Shown here piece after piece: positions 24,550-36,270 of a stretch of DNA of 64,000 nt. Where the stretch lies: positions 30,504,001 to 30,568,000 of the forward strand of contig OZ316891.1 in NCBI GenBank assembly GCA_973895155.1, given 5' to 3'. This DNA comes from Marsupella aquatica (taxonomy: Eukaryota; Marchantiophyta). The translations under genes were made by a program, and so were the position numbers. The first letter of the stretch is position 1. Every line of letters begins with the position of its first letter. The notes beneath the pieces are model-generated. The model was not told the DNA's origin and ran no database searches. It worked only from the letters and a program-made list of their open reading frames with translations.

Positions 24550-27169
24550 CTCTCCCACTTGAGCTGACCACCAGGACCACACAAAGGATTTTTTCCTTGA
24601 GCAGGACAAAGCTGCCAAAAATAGTTCAGGAGGGTGAATTTTGGGTTTAATCAAATTCAATGAATATATTGTGGTCGGGATTGTGGTGAACTATTTTAGA
24701 CAAATCAAATAAAATTGAACGCATCTGGATCATCAAGTGCATGCTAAACTTGGATAGAATAACATTTTTGTTAATATGGCCATTTGGATCATCCGTCCCA
24801 AGAAACTTATGGGTTTTCTTCTCCTCTGCTATCCAGACAACGCAAATGCAATTTATGGTTCACCCTCCGGAGGGTGACACAAGTTTGTTACACTAAAGGG
24901 AGTAATAAGGGGAGCCGCCTTGTGAACCATGTGGTGAGTCATGTGCATTTTCACACCTTATGTCAATTCTCTATACCTCACCTGTGCTCTAACCAAAATG
25001 ATTGCAATTGTTTAATCTTACATATGTGGAAGTGGATAATGCAATATCTCTATAGTTCATCTGTGGGGCCAAGCAAGGAAATGTCTCAAACGTCCTGTAG
25101 CTTAGCTTCGTTCCTTCCCTCTACTTCACAGTTGAGTAAAGCATATACATTTTACAAAACAATAAATAATCCTCAATTACTGTAGTTGTGTAAAAAGAGT
25201 TCTTCCTTTAGTCCTTTTTGTTTGGCTTTCTGGGCCCACTAAAGTCATCCATGTTGCACCAAGTTACCAACCAAGTTTGAACGAAAACCACCAATGAATT
25301 GCGTGGGAAGTGGTGTCCATGCGATTACTGTAGTTACCTGTAGCTGCCCACCCACAAGAAAAATATTTTAAAACAAACAATTTGAATCGTTGCTTCTCCT
25401 AAGGGCTGGTACGTTAGGATGTAGGTATCCAACCCTAGTAGAGGTGAAGGAAAAAAACAAAAGGTTGGAATATTGCTCTTCCCAATAGCAAGCCGATACT
25501 GTTATTGTTTTTGAAATAGAATGCAATAATTGTTGGGTTGTAGAATTACATCTATCCATCTAACAACTATAATAAGAGATCCAATCTTTTCCATTTCTGT
25601 GATCTGTTTACAAATTAAAAAATGCAGGTTGAGTCTAACCATCCTATTTATCACGTCATTTTCTTTGTGATCATTGGATTATTGGAAAAGGGTGATATGC
25701 TTGTGTGGCAGATAACTTGTGCAGTGGGAGTGTGGGACATACACATGAGGAGTAAGCGGGCTCCTGGTCATGGGACAGGGCAGGGTCGCGGGCTGGCAGG
25801 GGACATGGGCAGGGCACCCTCACCTGACTTGCTCCCTAAGGGCTCCCTGATATTCACCCACCAACAACAGCAACATTTTGTGTAATGCACAGGAGTATAC
25901 AGTAATTACTACCTCACCACCACAACAAGTGTGCAACTTGTGGGCATGCATCAAGTATACAATGAAAGGCTGTTTATCTTGAAGATTTCAATATTATCTG
26001 TAAAACCACACCATTAGTCATTCATGAAGATTTCAATTAGGAACAGGAATTGTCCCTCTAATGCGAGGTCTGGGTTTTTCTTTCTTGTTCTTTTTTTCTT
26101 TCTTTTTTTCTTTCTTTGTCTTTTTGGGAAAGGGAAAGGGAAACCAGCCCAGTCAAACAACCCAACCATCTTGCCATCTAGGGCAAGAGGGAAAATCCTT
26201 TCAGCCCTCGGTCCATAAATCAAAGAAAAATTGTGTCTCATTATTCCTGGTTTATAAATGGTGCAGAGAAATATTGCCTCATTTTTGGCACTTGTTTAGC
26301 AAGGTCATTCCCCATTGCAACAGTGACATACATATAGGGCAAATTACACCCAGAGGGGTCCCGAAGTGGATTGTTCCAAGGAAGCCATGCCACTATGCCA
26401 GCACTGATGCCTGACTGTGCCTTGTAAAAGGACAATGCAAAAGGTATGTTGAACCAGGGGCTGTGCTCAGAATCTAACAGCCTGGGAATCCAACATACCT
26501 TCCCTCCTACGCAGCGGCCCAATCTTGTACCCTCAAAACCTTGGAGCATGGAGAGAAGTTGAACCTTAGACCTTTTCTATCCCATAGCCAATCAATCCCC
26601 TGGCCACCTGAGCACTAGCCTTGAAATTAGGAACAATTTAATTGACTAGTGCTCATCAGCATGAAATGTTTATTTAATCACTATAATGCAGCTGTGCGAC
26701 ATGCAACGCAAAAGAATCTCACCTTCTTATATCCCTCAAAAGGTAGCCCACAAACACGATGGACAAAGGACATAATACAAGTAATCTGCGAAGATCCTAT
26801 TTGACTCCTAGTGATGCACTCGTTGGAGAGGGTCACAAAGATCTAACCCTTCAAGTACTCAATTCACTTGGAAAGGGTCAAGGTGATGCTACTAAAAATG
26901 TAGTAGAAAGTGGCAACAACTAAACCAAACACTTTCAAGAATGCATGGAAGAACATGGACTCCTTCCAATTGGACATAGTTTTACCACAGATCCCACCTT
27001 GTTCTCATCCCCAATCTAAGGACAATGGGACCACTGTTGGCCGAGATAGTTAGTCAAATGAGTCTCCCCATGGTTTGACATGTAATTGAGGAACAAACAA
27101 AGATAGGTAGGTATTACGAAGTTTGGGACTACTTGTATTTTAATCTTGATTGAACATTTTACCTACACA

Positions 27170-27248
27170 GTTTGAAAAGGGGACAGTCAATTTGCCATCT
27201 CCTGGAATTAACTGTCCGCTTTTGGAATTGACTGTCCCCTTTTCAAAT
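27170..27248. repeat. Perfect 22 bp inverted repeat (hairpin)
   Basis: TTTGAAAAGGGGACAGTCAA at the left arm is matched exactly in reverse complement at the right arm, with a loop of roughly 33 bases. The loop contains a further partial copy (AATTAACTGTCCGCTTTTGG) of the right arm. Confidence 0.85.
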
Positions 27249-28987
27249 TGGATTTGCCATTCACACACACACCTCTCCAAATCACTGAAGACTGGACTAA
27301 AGAAATACCCTGATGGAAGGTAACAAAACTGTAAGGTGTAGGGTAACCCATCCCCAAGAGGGGGTAGTGGGCTGTAGTCTCCGAGGGTGCTGAGCCCGAG
27401 GGGGTTACAAACATTTTTCCCAAGTGGGGATGAGTTACCAGACGTGAAGGCTAAGTGAATTTTTACACAACATTTAGTTCAATTTTACACAGGAAAAGTC
27501 GGATTTGCCATAATTGTCTGCCAATGGCACTTTATTCTGTTTCTCATTCAAATTTCAATATCCCAAGGCTAGACTGGCCCAGGGGTTCTGTGGCTTCACC
27601 CAGGGTAATGCCTTTTAGCCTTGTACACACATACAAAAGGAAAAATTCAAGAAGTATTATGATCACGCCACCTCACAAAAAATACTCACAGAAGGGTAAT
27701 AAAACAGCAAAGATATGAGTAATATGACAAGCCATGTGCATGAATAAGTTGCATAGATTCCTTGTGATTCTTGAGACCATGAGGTTCCATTGACCTGGTA
27801 GCAACACCTAATATAGGAGCGTGAGGTGCATAAACAATGCTATGCATTATGTGTGTAAAAGAAAAGAAATATGACTGTTTATGCTTGCATTGTGTGTGTT
27901 TGTACTTTACTTGTCGGCTGTGAATAAAGCTTCCAACTTCATAAAACAAAATCTAATAATGTAGCCACGTGCATATTGTACACTATTTGAATTTTGCGCA
28001 CCATGCAATATTGTACATATGTTGCTCTGAGTGACCTACCGTAAGGGGCTTTAGCTTAAAGTCACATATTGTCATGCTCCTTCTCTTAGGGGATGGGGCC
28101 TGAAAACCACATTATAGAGATCCCCAGACCCAGTAGAAGTAGAAACTTCCTGGAATTTGGGTTATTCCACGAGAGAAACTAAGAACCCAACATTCATTCC
28201 AAAGTTGGAAAAGTCCCAAAGGTAAAACCTTGGAATTATACAAAGAATATAAACCAGACTGGTTGTCCTTTAAAAAGCAAACAAACTCTGGAAATGAATG
28301 GAGAGCTTGTTCTTACTTTATAGTTTCGCATTTTTCCCGTTTCCGATGGCTTGTTTCCCGTGTCAGATGCACAATGACATATCCTGTACACGGTTTTCTA
28401 ATCGCAACTTCATTTAATCGGCTTCAAATGATTGTACTTGTGGATCTTAGTCCAAGCTGATGAACGGTCTCCCCCAAAGTAAAACTAAGGAAGTGCGGTA
28501 CATGGGTTTTAAAGGCAACAAAAAATAAAATAAGATGAAGTACTCGACAAAAACTACTTGCAAAGTGGTACAAATGAACAGAATGAAATATATAGTAAAT
28601 TGTTATCCTGATCACAAAAGCCTGCTTGAAATATTGAAGTAATAATTTGCAGACAAGTGTAAGCCTCTGACAACTGTTGCTAGCTAAAGGCCAAGATCTA
28701 GTTTAGAAGAGCCACTTTTAGAAACTTGGTTTTAATATTAGGTTTTTGAACTGACGGAAACTCAAAGCAACTTGTACAAACAAGTTGCTTGGAACGAGGT
28801 ATGGAATTTGAAATCCTGAAAATTGGGCAGGTGAAATTGTCAGGAATGTTTTGGATTAATAGATAATCTTTGTCCAGCATGTAAACAAGGGTACCCAATA
28901 TGATATTTGGGCACATACCTCCTTCCAAATGGGCAAAAAATATAAATAAATGTGGTAACTTGTAGGGGCAGAATGTAAAGCCTGGAT

Positions 28988-29406
28988 GGGCCAAGGGTTT
29001 GTCTTGCCCATACACATGGACTGCATAAAGTCATCATCCAGTTTACACGGGGAAAAAAGTGACCAACTGCTTTTGGAAGGACGCCTCAAGTTGTCTTTCC
29101 AGGTGCCCCGACCAACTGTAAATTGCTGGTTATGGCAGACTTCTGCATTTATTTGGACAACTATTGTATTTTTGTTTGATAGGCCAAGGGTTTGTCCTGC
29201 CCATACACATGGACTCCATAAAGTCATCATCCAGTTTACACCAGAAAGAAAAAGTGACCAACTGCTTTTGGAAGGACGCCTCAAGTTGTCTTTCCAGGTG
29301 CCCCAAGTTGTCTTTCCAGGTGCCCCGACCTCGGCCCCTACCAACTGTAAATTGCTGGTTATGGCAGACTTCTGCATTGATTTGGACAACTATTGGATTT
29401 TTGTTA
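28988..29406. repeat. Tandem duplication of ~195-220 bp
   Basis: Copy 1 is 28988-29181 and copy 2 is 29182-29406. Both run from GGCCAAGGGTTTGTC to TTGGACAACTATTG with few differences. Copy 2 also has a local double of CAAGTTGTCTTTCCAGGTGC. The open frames here are duplicated chance frames. Confidence 0.9.
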
Positions 29407-30099
29407 AAGCTTAAATTTTGCTATCATGTTCTCTGATATCAAATCTATTACCTAACAAAGTTTGAGATTTTTCTGAGATAAGTAGCTACATTTCCAATGA
29501 GCACTAAAGTAACTATTTTAAACCAACTTCCAACTAATACTTGATGCCTTGTAGTTTAAGCATAAGCGGAGAATTACCAATTTTTGCAAAGGATGCCCCG
29601 AGGAGTTTGGGCATGAAGGGCTAATTGTCACTTTTGGGAAGAATGCTTCAATTTTGTGAAAGATGTCCTGAGTATTTGGGAATGGCCGTTGAGTACCACT
29701 AGTACACTAAAATTGAGACTGGCTGCAAATGGTAAAGAGGCCTATTTACAGATCACACTTTAATAGAAATTGGAACAGGTGCTACCCGGGTCTTTAAGGA
29801 TATCAGTCCACTCAAGCTTCAGAAATACATCCGGGCTTCTTACCAAAACCTTTCAGTCCATCGGGCTTCAAAATAAACCCCTCGGTCGATCCCGGTTTGC
29901 TTTATAATTATAATATGGGTGACATTTTTATAATAATAAATAATAACTATGCTACAGAGATAATGCAAGGGCTACGGTGGGGGCAGGAATGGAGTCCCGG
30001 GAACCCGGTTTAATCTGACGGGCACCTTGACGCCTTGTCGGGCACGTCAAATCGTCAAATGACGGCCCGAAAACATGCAATTTGACGTATATTCCTGAA

Positions 30100-30720
30100 G
30101 ATTCTCCCGAACGAACCCCGACTTCCCCGGACCTTTTGCGAACACCTCCCGAGCACCCCGGACCTGAACCCGAACTCCCCCTGACCCGAATCCGGACTCC
30201 CGGGCCCTTCCCGGACCCTCCCCGGACCCTCCCGGGCCTTTCCCGGAACCTCGCCGGACCCTCCCCCGAACACTCCCCGGACTCTCGGGCCTTTCCCGGA
30301 CCCTCCCCGGACCCCCACCCGAACCCTCCCCGGACCCCCACCCGAACCCTGCCCGGACCCTTCCGGGGCCGGCCGGGGTAAAGGTGGCCCGGGGGACGGG
30401 ATTCGGGGAACCGGGGACGGGGGGCATTCGGGGAAGAGGATTCGGGGAACCGGGAAAGGGGGGCCGGGATTCGGGGATTTGGGGAACGGGGTTCGGGGAA
30501 CGGGGTTCGGGGAACGAGGTAGGGGGTTCGGGGAAGGGGGTTCGGGTAGGGGGTTCGGGGATGCGGGAAACGGGGTTCGGGGAACGGGGTGCGGGGTTCG
30601 GGGAACGGGGTGCGGGGTTCGGGGACGGGGCTCAGGAATTGGTGGCCGGGGAAGAGTTAGAGGCGGGATTAGGGTTAGGGGAGCGAGATTAGGGTTAAGG
30701 GAGGCGCAATTAGGGTTAGG
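30100..30720. repeat. Left subterminal G/C-rich array with telomere-like motifs
   Basis: The plus strand is C-rich (CCCGGACCCTCCCCGGA units) up to about 30360 and then switches to G-rich GGGGTTCGGGGAAC units to about 30640. Forms of TTAGGGTTAGG follow at 30668-30720. Long frames in this region are low-complexity products of the repeat and not genes. Confidence 0.85.
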
Positions 30721-30852
30721 ATCAAAGATTAAGAGTTTTAAGAGAGGATAAGAAGTAGATGATTTAGTATAAGTAGGAATAACTAATTCATTTCACTAAT
30801 CCAAAGTCTCATTGTGTTTCTCTCTCTTGTGGTTTAGCATTAGGGAGAGATC

Positions 30853-31240
30853 GGAGGGATACATTGGAACTCTTGTACGCGCATGCTTTGAGCTCGGCTC
30901 GGTCTGCGATAATTCGTACGAGAAGTTCCTTATATCGCCTTAACAACTTTGCATCATTGTTTTGTTTGAAAGTGAACTACTTGCGAGTAAAGAGATACCC
31001 ATGTGCATATGCTTAGAGCTTTGGCTCGGTCTATGACATTTCATATGGGTATCACGATTTCTCGTACATATGTTCACTTCAAAGATAAACTATTGTGAAG
31101 TTATAGATATTACATAACATAGGTTGAAGTAGGGATGTTGACAAATATAAGAATTTGGGAAACTTTCCTGCGCATGCTTTGAGCTTAGGCCCAGTCTGTG
31201 ATAATTCAGGAAAGTAACCCATTGTACTATATTTGTTATA
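30853..31240 (+). repeat. Left array of three conserved-core hairpins (H1-H3)
   Basis: H1 has arms 30866-30879 and 30915-30929 and core 30880-30911. H2 has arms 30968-31003 and 31041-31080 and core 31004-31037. H3 has arms 31137-31170 and 31207-31240 and core 31171-31203. The core begins GCATGCTTTGAGC and ends CGGTCTGCGATA. Arms differ between hairpins but are self-complementary within each. Within the core, CGCA pairs with TGCG (CATA with TATG in H2) and GAGC pairs with GCTC. The array ends 56 bases before the transposase ATG. Confidence 0.88.
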
Positions 31241-31296
31241 TTCACAAAATCAAAAGAATCAACCCTTTTATTTTTTTACCATTGAGAGTCGTAACA

Positions 31297-34203
31297 ATGT
31301 CCGATGAAGAGGATTCGCATGAAACTGGATATCATTCCACTACTCCTAGGCCTGGTCCAACTCGTGTGCAAGAACACCCTTCAAAACAATCTCCAGTGTG
31401 GAGATATTTTGAACGATGTGATGCGCCTTCAACATGTCATGATGTCAATCGTATCTATCGAAGATGCAAGTATTGTTTAACATACGTTACTCATCATGCA
31501 ACACGAGCAAAGGCGCATTTGATGGGAAACATCCAAAAAGGGGATGCGCCCCCTTGCATGCAACTCTATGGTGTCATCGATTTGGATGCCATCAACATTA
31601 TGTACAATGTGATAAAGGTTCCACCGACCTTAAAGTACAAACGACGAGATGGAAGTCATATCTTGCGGGATGTGAGAGGTCGTAGGCCAAGCGTTGGAAG
31701 TTCATATTCGCAAGCATCCACACGAGGGTCAAACTATGTTGACATGGATGATACACATGTAAGGGAAGGAGATAGGCCAGTAAATCTTCCTAACCCAATT
31801 ATGGATGCCTATCAAATTCCAAATAGAACAAATTTGGATAAGCTTTGGGCGAAAGCTTTCTACACCAGTGGTATTCCATTCAATGTTTCAAATAATCCTT
31901 TTTTTCGAGAAGCAGTCATAGAGACTTCAAAAGGGATTGTCAATGGTTATTCTCTACCTACGATGCGAAGTTTGCGATTGAAATTATTGGAAGACAGTAA
32001 GGAGGATCTCACAAAGGACATGACGCAAACTTTAAAGGAGGCAAAACCTTATGGGTATTCTCTTTCTTCAGATGGATGGGAAAACGTCCGAAGAGAACCT
32101 TTGATGAATGTCATGTTGTTGACTTCTAAAGGTGACTTCTTCTTGGATAGTTGGAATGCTGCGCAAGCTGACAAGAAAGATGGGAAATATCTTGGCGACA
32201 TGTGGTTGAAATACATTGAGGATATTGGTGCAGATCATATTATTCAAATTGTAACTGATGGAGCACCCGCAAATTGCGTAGCAGGTTGTGAGGTAGTCAT
32301 GAAAAAGTATCCTCATGTCACTTGGAGCTGGTGTGCTGCCCACGTGTTTAATTTGCTGCTAGAGGATATGTGTGGTCACAAGCGTGTAGTGCTAGATGAT
32401 GCTGGACAGAATCCATTCCAAAAGATTTTTAAACGGTTGAGGTGGATAGTAAAAGCAGTTTCATCATCGCAAAAGCTTTCTGCAATATTTGCAAGAAAAT
32501 CTCCTGACAAAAAACTGTTGAATCCAAATGCAACTAGATTTGCGACCAATTTCCTAATGGCACAAAGAGCGTTGGAGCTAAGAGGAGCTTTACAACAGAT
32601 GGTCATTGATGATAATTGGCAGTCTTATCGTGATAGACTTCCATTGCGACCAAAATCAGCTGGACACATGACGAGGGGAAAGGCAGACGAACTTAAAATG
32701 TGGATACAGCAAGATACATTTTGGGTTGAAGTGAAGGATACAGTTAAATTCTTTACTCCGTTGGTCAAGATGTTGCGAGAATTTGATGGTGATTCTCCGC
32801 AATCAGGTTGGTTGTATTGGAGTTTGAAAAGAGGGATTGATATTTTGAAAGCAAGCATGGAGGATTGTCCATTGGTAACAGAGGTATTGAAACCAAAGAT
32901 ACTAAAAGTGTATTTGGATCGAAAAAAATATCTTACCACTGATTTCATGCTAGCGGCAGCATATCTCAATCCCCAAATGTTTTTTGATGAGGACATAGAT
33001 GTCGCTGGAGATCCAGAACTCTACAGGGGTTTCAGTGAATACATTGCTAGATATTCAGAACAACAGGTGAAGGAGGGGATCAACCATGATCGCGACGTCA
33101 GAGAACTTATTTCTGCCATCCACAGTCAAGCCATTGACGCCCAAAAAAAAAATCCCAACACATCAATAGCGATGGGAGCTGCCCAATCAAGTATAGGTAA
33201 TGTCAGTCCAGCAGAGTGGTGGCATGCGTATGGTGCAGATTATAAACATTTGAGAATCCTGGCGCGAAGAATCTTACACCAAAAAGTGTGCGCATCAGCT
33301 TGCGAGCGAAACTGGAGTTCGTATGGATTTATACATTCCAAAAGTCGCAATCGATTGACAAATGATCGAGCAAAAGATTTGGTGTTTGTATTTACAAACA
33401 TGAGGGTAGAGAAAGGGCTCACAAATGTTCGAAACCCGCATACGTTTATATATGAACGTTATGACCAAAGAAGAAGAACAAATGATGGACCTAGACCTAT
33501 CTCCATGGAGTTGTGCAGCAATGAAGAGTACGATGCAACACGTGCGGCTCTTGGTGAAGAAGATGTCGAAGATTATGATACAATTGATGATGCTGATGAA
33601 TTGCTACACGGATTTTCACTGGATAAGGATAGTGAGTTCTTGACTCGTATTCCACCAGATACAGACATCACTGCTGCAGAGGAATGGGAGAATGAAATGG
33701 ATTTGGAGATGTATCCTACAATTGATGAATCGCAAATCCAAGACGAGGAAGATGCATCACTGGACAGAAACTTTGTGATGCCTTCCCAACCAAGGTCACC
33801 TTGGTCGAACTTTGCGAATGATGTTGACACAAGCAGACCATATTTCAACGAGCAACGCACAGGCACAGCAGGGCATCCGACGAATGGAAGGACATCAACC
33901 TTTTTTCATGGATACAACAATCATGAAGGTCAAACTTCAAACGATCCACATGCAAACTGGCAACACCATGCAGGTCCACCCTTGAATGCGTATGCAGGGC
34001 CAAGTGTCATGAATCCATATACGTCGAACAGGCCTATTGGCCTTGGTGGGTTTCGAGGAATATCATCATTTCAAGAAACATCGCACAATGTTCAGTCACA
34101 CAATCGTGATCCACTCAGTTGGGGCGACAAACAAGACGAGTGGAATGCGCTTTTGTGCAAAAATCTTAACAACAATGCACGAAATTTCTCTTCACAGCCT
34201 TGA
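31297..34203 (+). CDS. hAT transposase with BED zinc finger and DUF659
   Basis: The enzyme excises and reinserts the element by binding its ends. The frame encodes 968 residues without an intron. I chose the ATG at 31297 (MSDEEDSHETG); an upstream in-frame codon would place the N terminus inside hairpin H3. A BED-type zinc finger lies near residues 45-90 (CKYCLTYVTHHATRAKAHL). DUF659 follows, with SLSSDGWENV and VTDGAPANC supplying the first two catalytic Asp (about residues 259 and 321) and WCAAHVFNLLLED after them. The hAT dimerisation domain has WWHAYGADY, SACERNWS with the catalytic Glu near residue 670, and NRLTNDRAKDLVFV. The C-terminal ~200 residues are acidic and then Asn/His/Pro-rich. 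All catalytic residues are present and no stop interrupts the frame, so it may be functional. Confidence 0.94.
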   Translation: MSDEEDSHETGYHSTTPRPGPTRVQEHPSKQSPVWRYFERCDAPSTCHDVNRIYRRCKYCLTYVTHHATRAKAHLMGNIQKGDAPPCMQLYGVIDLDAINIMYNVIKVPPTLKYKRRDGSHILRDVRGRRPSVGSSYSQASTRGSNYVDMDDTHVREGDRPVNLPNPIMDAYQIPNRTNLDKLWAKAFYTSGIPFNVSNNPFFREAVIETSKGIVNGYSLPTMRSLRLKLLEDSKEDLTKDMTQTLKEAKPYGYSLSSDGWENVRREPLMNVMLLTSKGDFFLDSWNAAQADKKDGKYLGDMWLKYIEDIGADHIIQIVTDGAPANCVAGCEVVMKKYPHVTWSWCAAHVFNLLLEDMCGHKRVVLDDAGQNPFQKIFKRLRWIVKAVSSSQKLSAIFARKSPDKKLLNPNATRFATNFLMAQRALELRGALQQMVIDDNWQSYRDRLPLRPKSAGHMTRGKADELKMWIQQDTFWVEVKDTVKFFTPLVKMLREFDGDSPQSGWLYWSLKRGIDILKASMEDCPLVTEVLKPKILKVYLDRKKYLTTDFMLAAAYLNPQMFFDEDIDVAGDPELYRGFSEYIARYSEQQVKEGINHDRDVRELISAIHSQAIDAQKKNPNTSIAMGAAQSSIGNVSPAEWWHAYGADYKHLRILARRILHQKVCASACERNWSSYGFIHSKSRNRLTNDRAKDLVFVFTNMRVEKGLTNVRNPHTFIYERYDQRRRTNDGPRPISMELCSNEEYDATRAALGEEDVEDYDTIDDADELLHGFSLDKDSEFLTRIPPDTDITAAEEWENEMDLEMYPTIDESQIQDEEDASLDRNFVMPSQPRSPWSNFANDVDTSRPYFNEQRTGTAGHPTNGRTSTFFHGYNNHEGQTSNDPHANWQHHAGPPLNAYAGPSVMNPYTSNRPIGLGGFRGISSFQETSHNVQSHNRDPLSWGDKQDEWNALLCKNLNNNARNFSSQP

Positions 34204-36270
34204 AGCATCTTTTCATTAGGATAATATCAAGTGTTGCTACTCTTATATTGTCGTATCTGACATAGACAAAATTATAAACAATTATATTTTTTGTAACATG
34301 ATTGTATTGTCTTGCAGTGTGTTTATTATTGTACAATGATTGAATAATTTATTTGTATTTGCATTTGAGAATGTCATAGAGACACACCAACGCAACATGT
34401 TTTCCAAATCTCCAACACTGACTATTTCAAAGTACCTTGTTGTTGGCCATAGCAGCCGTAGTCCATACCAGCCCCCTCCATTAATTGGTTAGTTCATTTC
34501 ACTATGCGAAGATTTAGTCCAGCAATAGAGCACCGTCATATTCAATAATAATGAGGTCGAGAGGACCTCATTATTGGACCTGAGAATGTCATTGCTTGAA
34601 TAAACCTTCTCGTAATAAAATAAACTTAGTTGAACTTGAAGTTGTAATGAGGGCCCATTTTTGGGGTGGGTGAATGTCGTTGACCGTAGCAGCTGCACTA
34701 CTTGAAGTTGGGCAGAGTTTATATGACTATGAGAGAAGTTGTGAAATGAACACATCGCCTACATAATCAGTAACCTTCTCATAATCATATAAACCCCGTT
34801 CAACTTGAAGTTGTAATGAGGGCCCATTGGTGGCCAAGGAGAGCAATGTCATGATGATGATCAGACACGGTCACGGGGATTCCGCAAGATCGGTCACCAA
34901 ATTGATATGCAGACGCAAAATACAGTCACCAATTTCAAGTCAAAGTTCACCCGTTTATATCCTCTCCTGTCCGAATTCCAATTCGAGCTTGGACACCCTC
35001 TCGTCAGCAGGTCTCCACCCTTTCAGTTGCTCCTCACGCGAACCTCTGGATTCCTCAAACACTATGAATGATGCATTGAAATAAAATAGGTTCGAGGATT
35101 CTAGAGACTGCTATCTTGGTTTGCGTGAAGAGCAACTGCAATGGTGGAGACCAGCTGACGAGAGGATGTCCAAGCTCGAATTGGAATTCGGAAAGGAGAG
35201 GATATAAACATGCAATTGTGCGAATTAATGTCATAGGCCGTAGCAGCCGTACTCCAGTAATTGGTCAGTTCATTTCATTATCAGAAGATTTATTCAAGCA
35301 ACGGAGCACGGACATATTCAATAATAACAAAGTTAGGAGGACCTGAAATATTGACCTGAGAGTGCCATTGCTTGAATAAACCTTCTCATAATGAAAAAAA
35401 CTCTGTTCAACTTCAAGTTCTAATCAGGGCCCATTTTTGGGGTAGGCAAATGTAGAGGCGTTGGCCTCGGTTTGCATGCGCATGAATGTCATTGGTCGTA
35501 GCAGCTACGCTACTTGAAGTTGAACAGAGTTTATTTGAGTACGAGAGAAGTTGTGAAACCAACGGATCGATGACATACTCAGTAATTTTTTGCTCGAAGG
35601 ACCTGAAAATTTGACCTGAGAGTGCATTTGCTTTCAGAACTTCTCTCGTACTCAAATAAACTCCGTTCAACTTCAAGTTGTAATGAGGGCCCATTTTTGC
35701 GGTGGGCAAAGGAGTAGGCGTTGGCCTCGGTTCGCATGTGCATGAATGTCATTGGCCGTAGCAGCAATAGCGGAAAAAATTATGAAAGACAGGAAAAGTG
35801 AGTGGACTTAGGTATACATCCTTCTACAAAATCATTCTCAACTTGGGCGGCTAAAACCATTGCGATGTTGACTTTGTTGAACTCATTGTGCTACACGATC
35901 TCCTTTTGGAAATGATTTCAGAGAAGGATCAGTACCTGAGTCCACTGTGCTACCGTCTCTCATCACGTCTATTTTCCTCATACTTGTCCAAAAATATGAT
36001 TGTGAGCCCGACAATATGCTTCCAAAACCTATGGCTGATTGGAGGATGGAATATTCTTACGAAAATACACATTCTCCAAAAGGCGACGCCATGCCCCCAA
36101 TGAAAAATATATGTACTCAACGAGATATGCAATGTAATGTCACTCCAAAATCTCTTTACCAATTACAAGTTGAAAATAATTGTCAAAGAGGATATGCCGC
36201 TTCTATTTTAACAAAATGTCTCTAATAGTAACTACATGAAAATAACATCAAAATGTAGAGACTATTGGTT
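34204..36270. other. Spacer between the convergent transposase and RING genes
   Basis: The two genes converge here, so it holds both 3' untranslated regions. It contains the palindrome cluster listed separately and, from about 35780 to 36240, AT-rich sequence with no recognisable gene. Confidence 0.6.
34445..35770. repeat. Palindrome cluster with a duplicated unit inside the hAT element
   Basis: Four inverted repeats are visible: 34547-34558/34564-34575 (perfect 12 bp stem, 5 base loop), 34701-34740/34771-34812, 34953-35044/35118-35209 (about 90 bp arms) and 35512-35552/35638-35679 (about 41 bp arms, nearly perfect). Blocks such as CTTGAAGTTGTAATGAGGGC and GAATGTCATTGGCCGTAGCA recur. The 34445-34665 sequence returns in diverged form at 35228-35430. 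Open frames here are incidental. Confidence 0.85.

Larger units (their letters stand above)
18469..29987. other. Long gene-free interval
   Basis: No open frame in these ~11.5 kb shows a domain or family resemblance, and no exon chain could be built. The interval is mostly AT-rich and carries the tandem and inverted repeats listed separately. It also has a G-rich tract near 19517-19548 and a polypyrimidine tract near 26075-26117. It is probably old transposon debris. Confidence 0.5.

Noticed and set aside
30047-30751. Several long Gly/Arg- or Pro-rich open frames on both strands
   Set aside because: They are translations of the G/C-rich subterminal array in multiple frames and strands at once; no domain or independent evidence.
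30861-31240. Hairpins considered as hammerhead, twister or tRNA-like elements
   Set aside because: None of the conserved residues of hammerhead or twister ribozymes, nor a cloverleaf, fits the core; a known class could not be assigned.
31198-31296. N-terminal extension of the transposase from 31198
   Set aside because: The initiating codon is not ATG, the segment lies in hairpin H3, and the translated extension is hydrophobic leader-like sequence; the ATG at 31297 is a better start.
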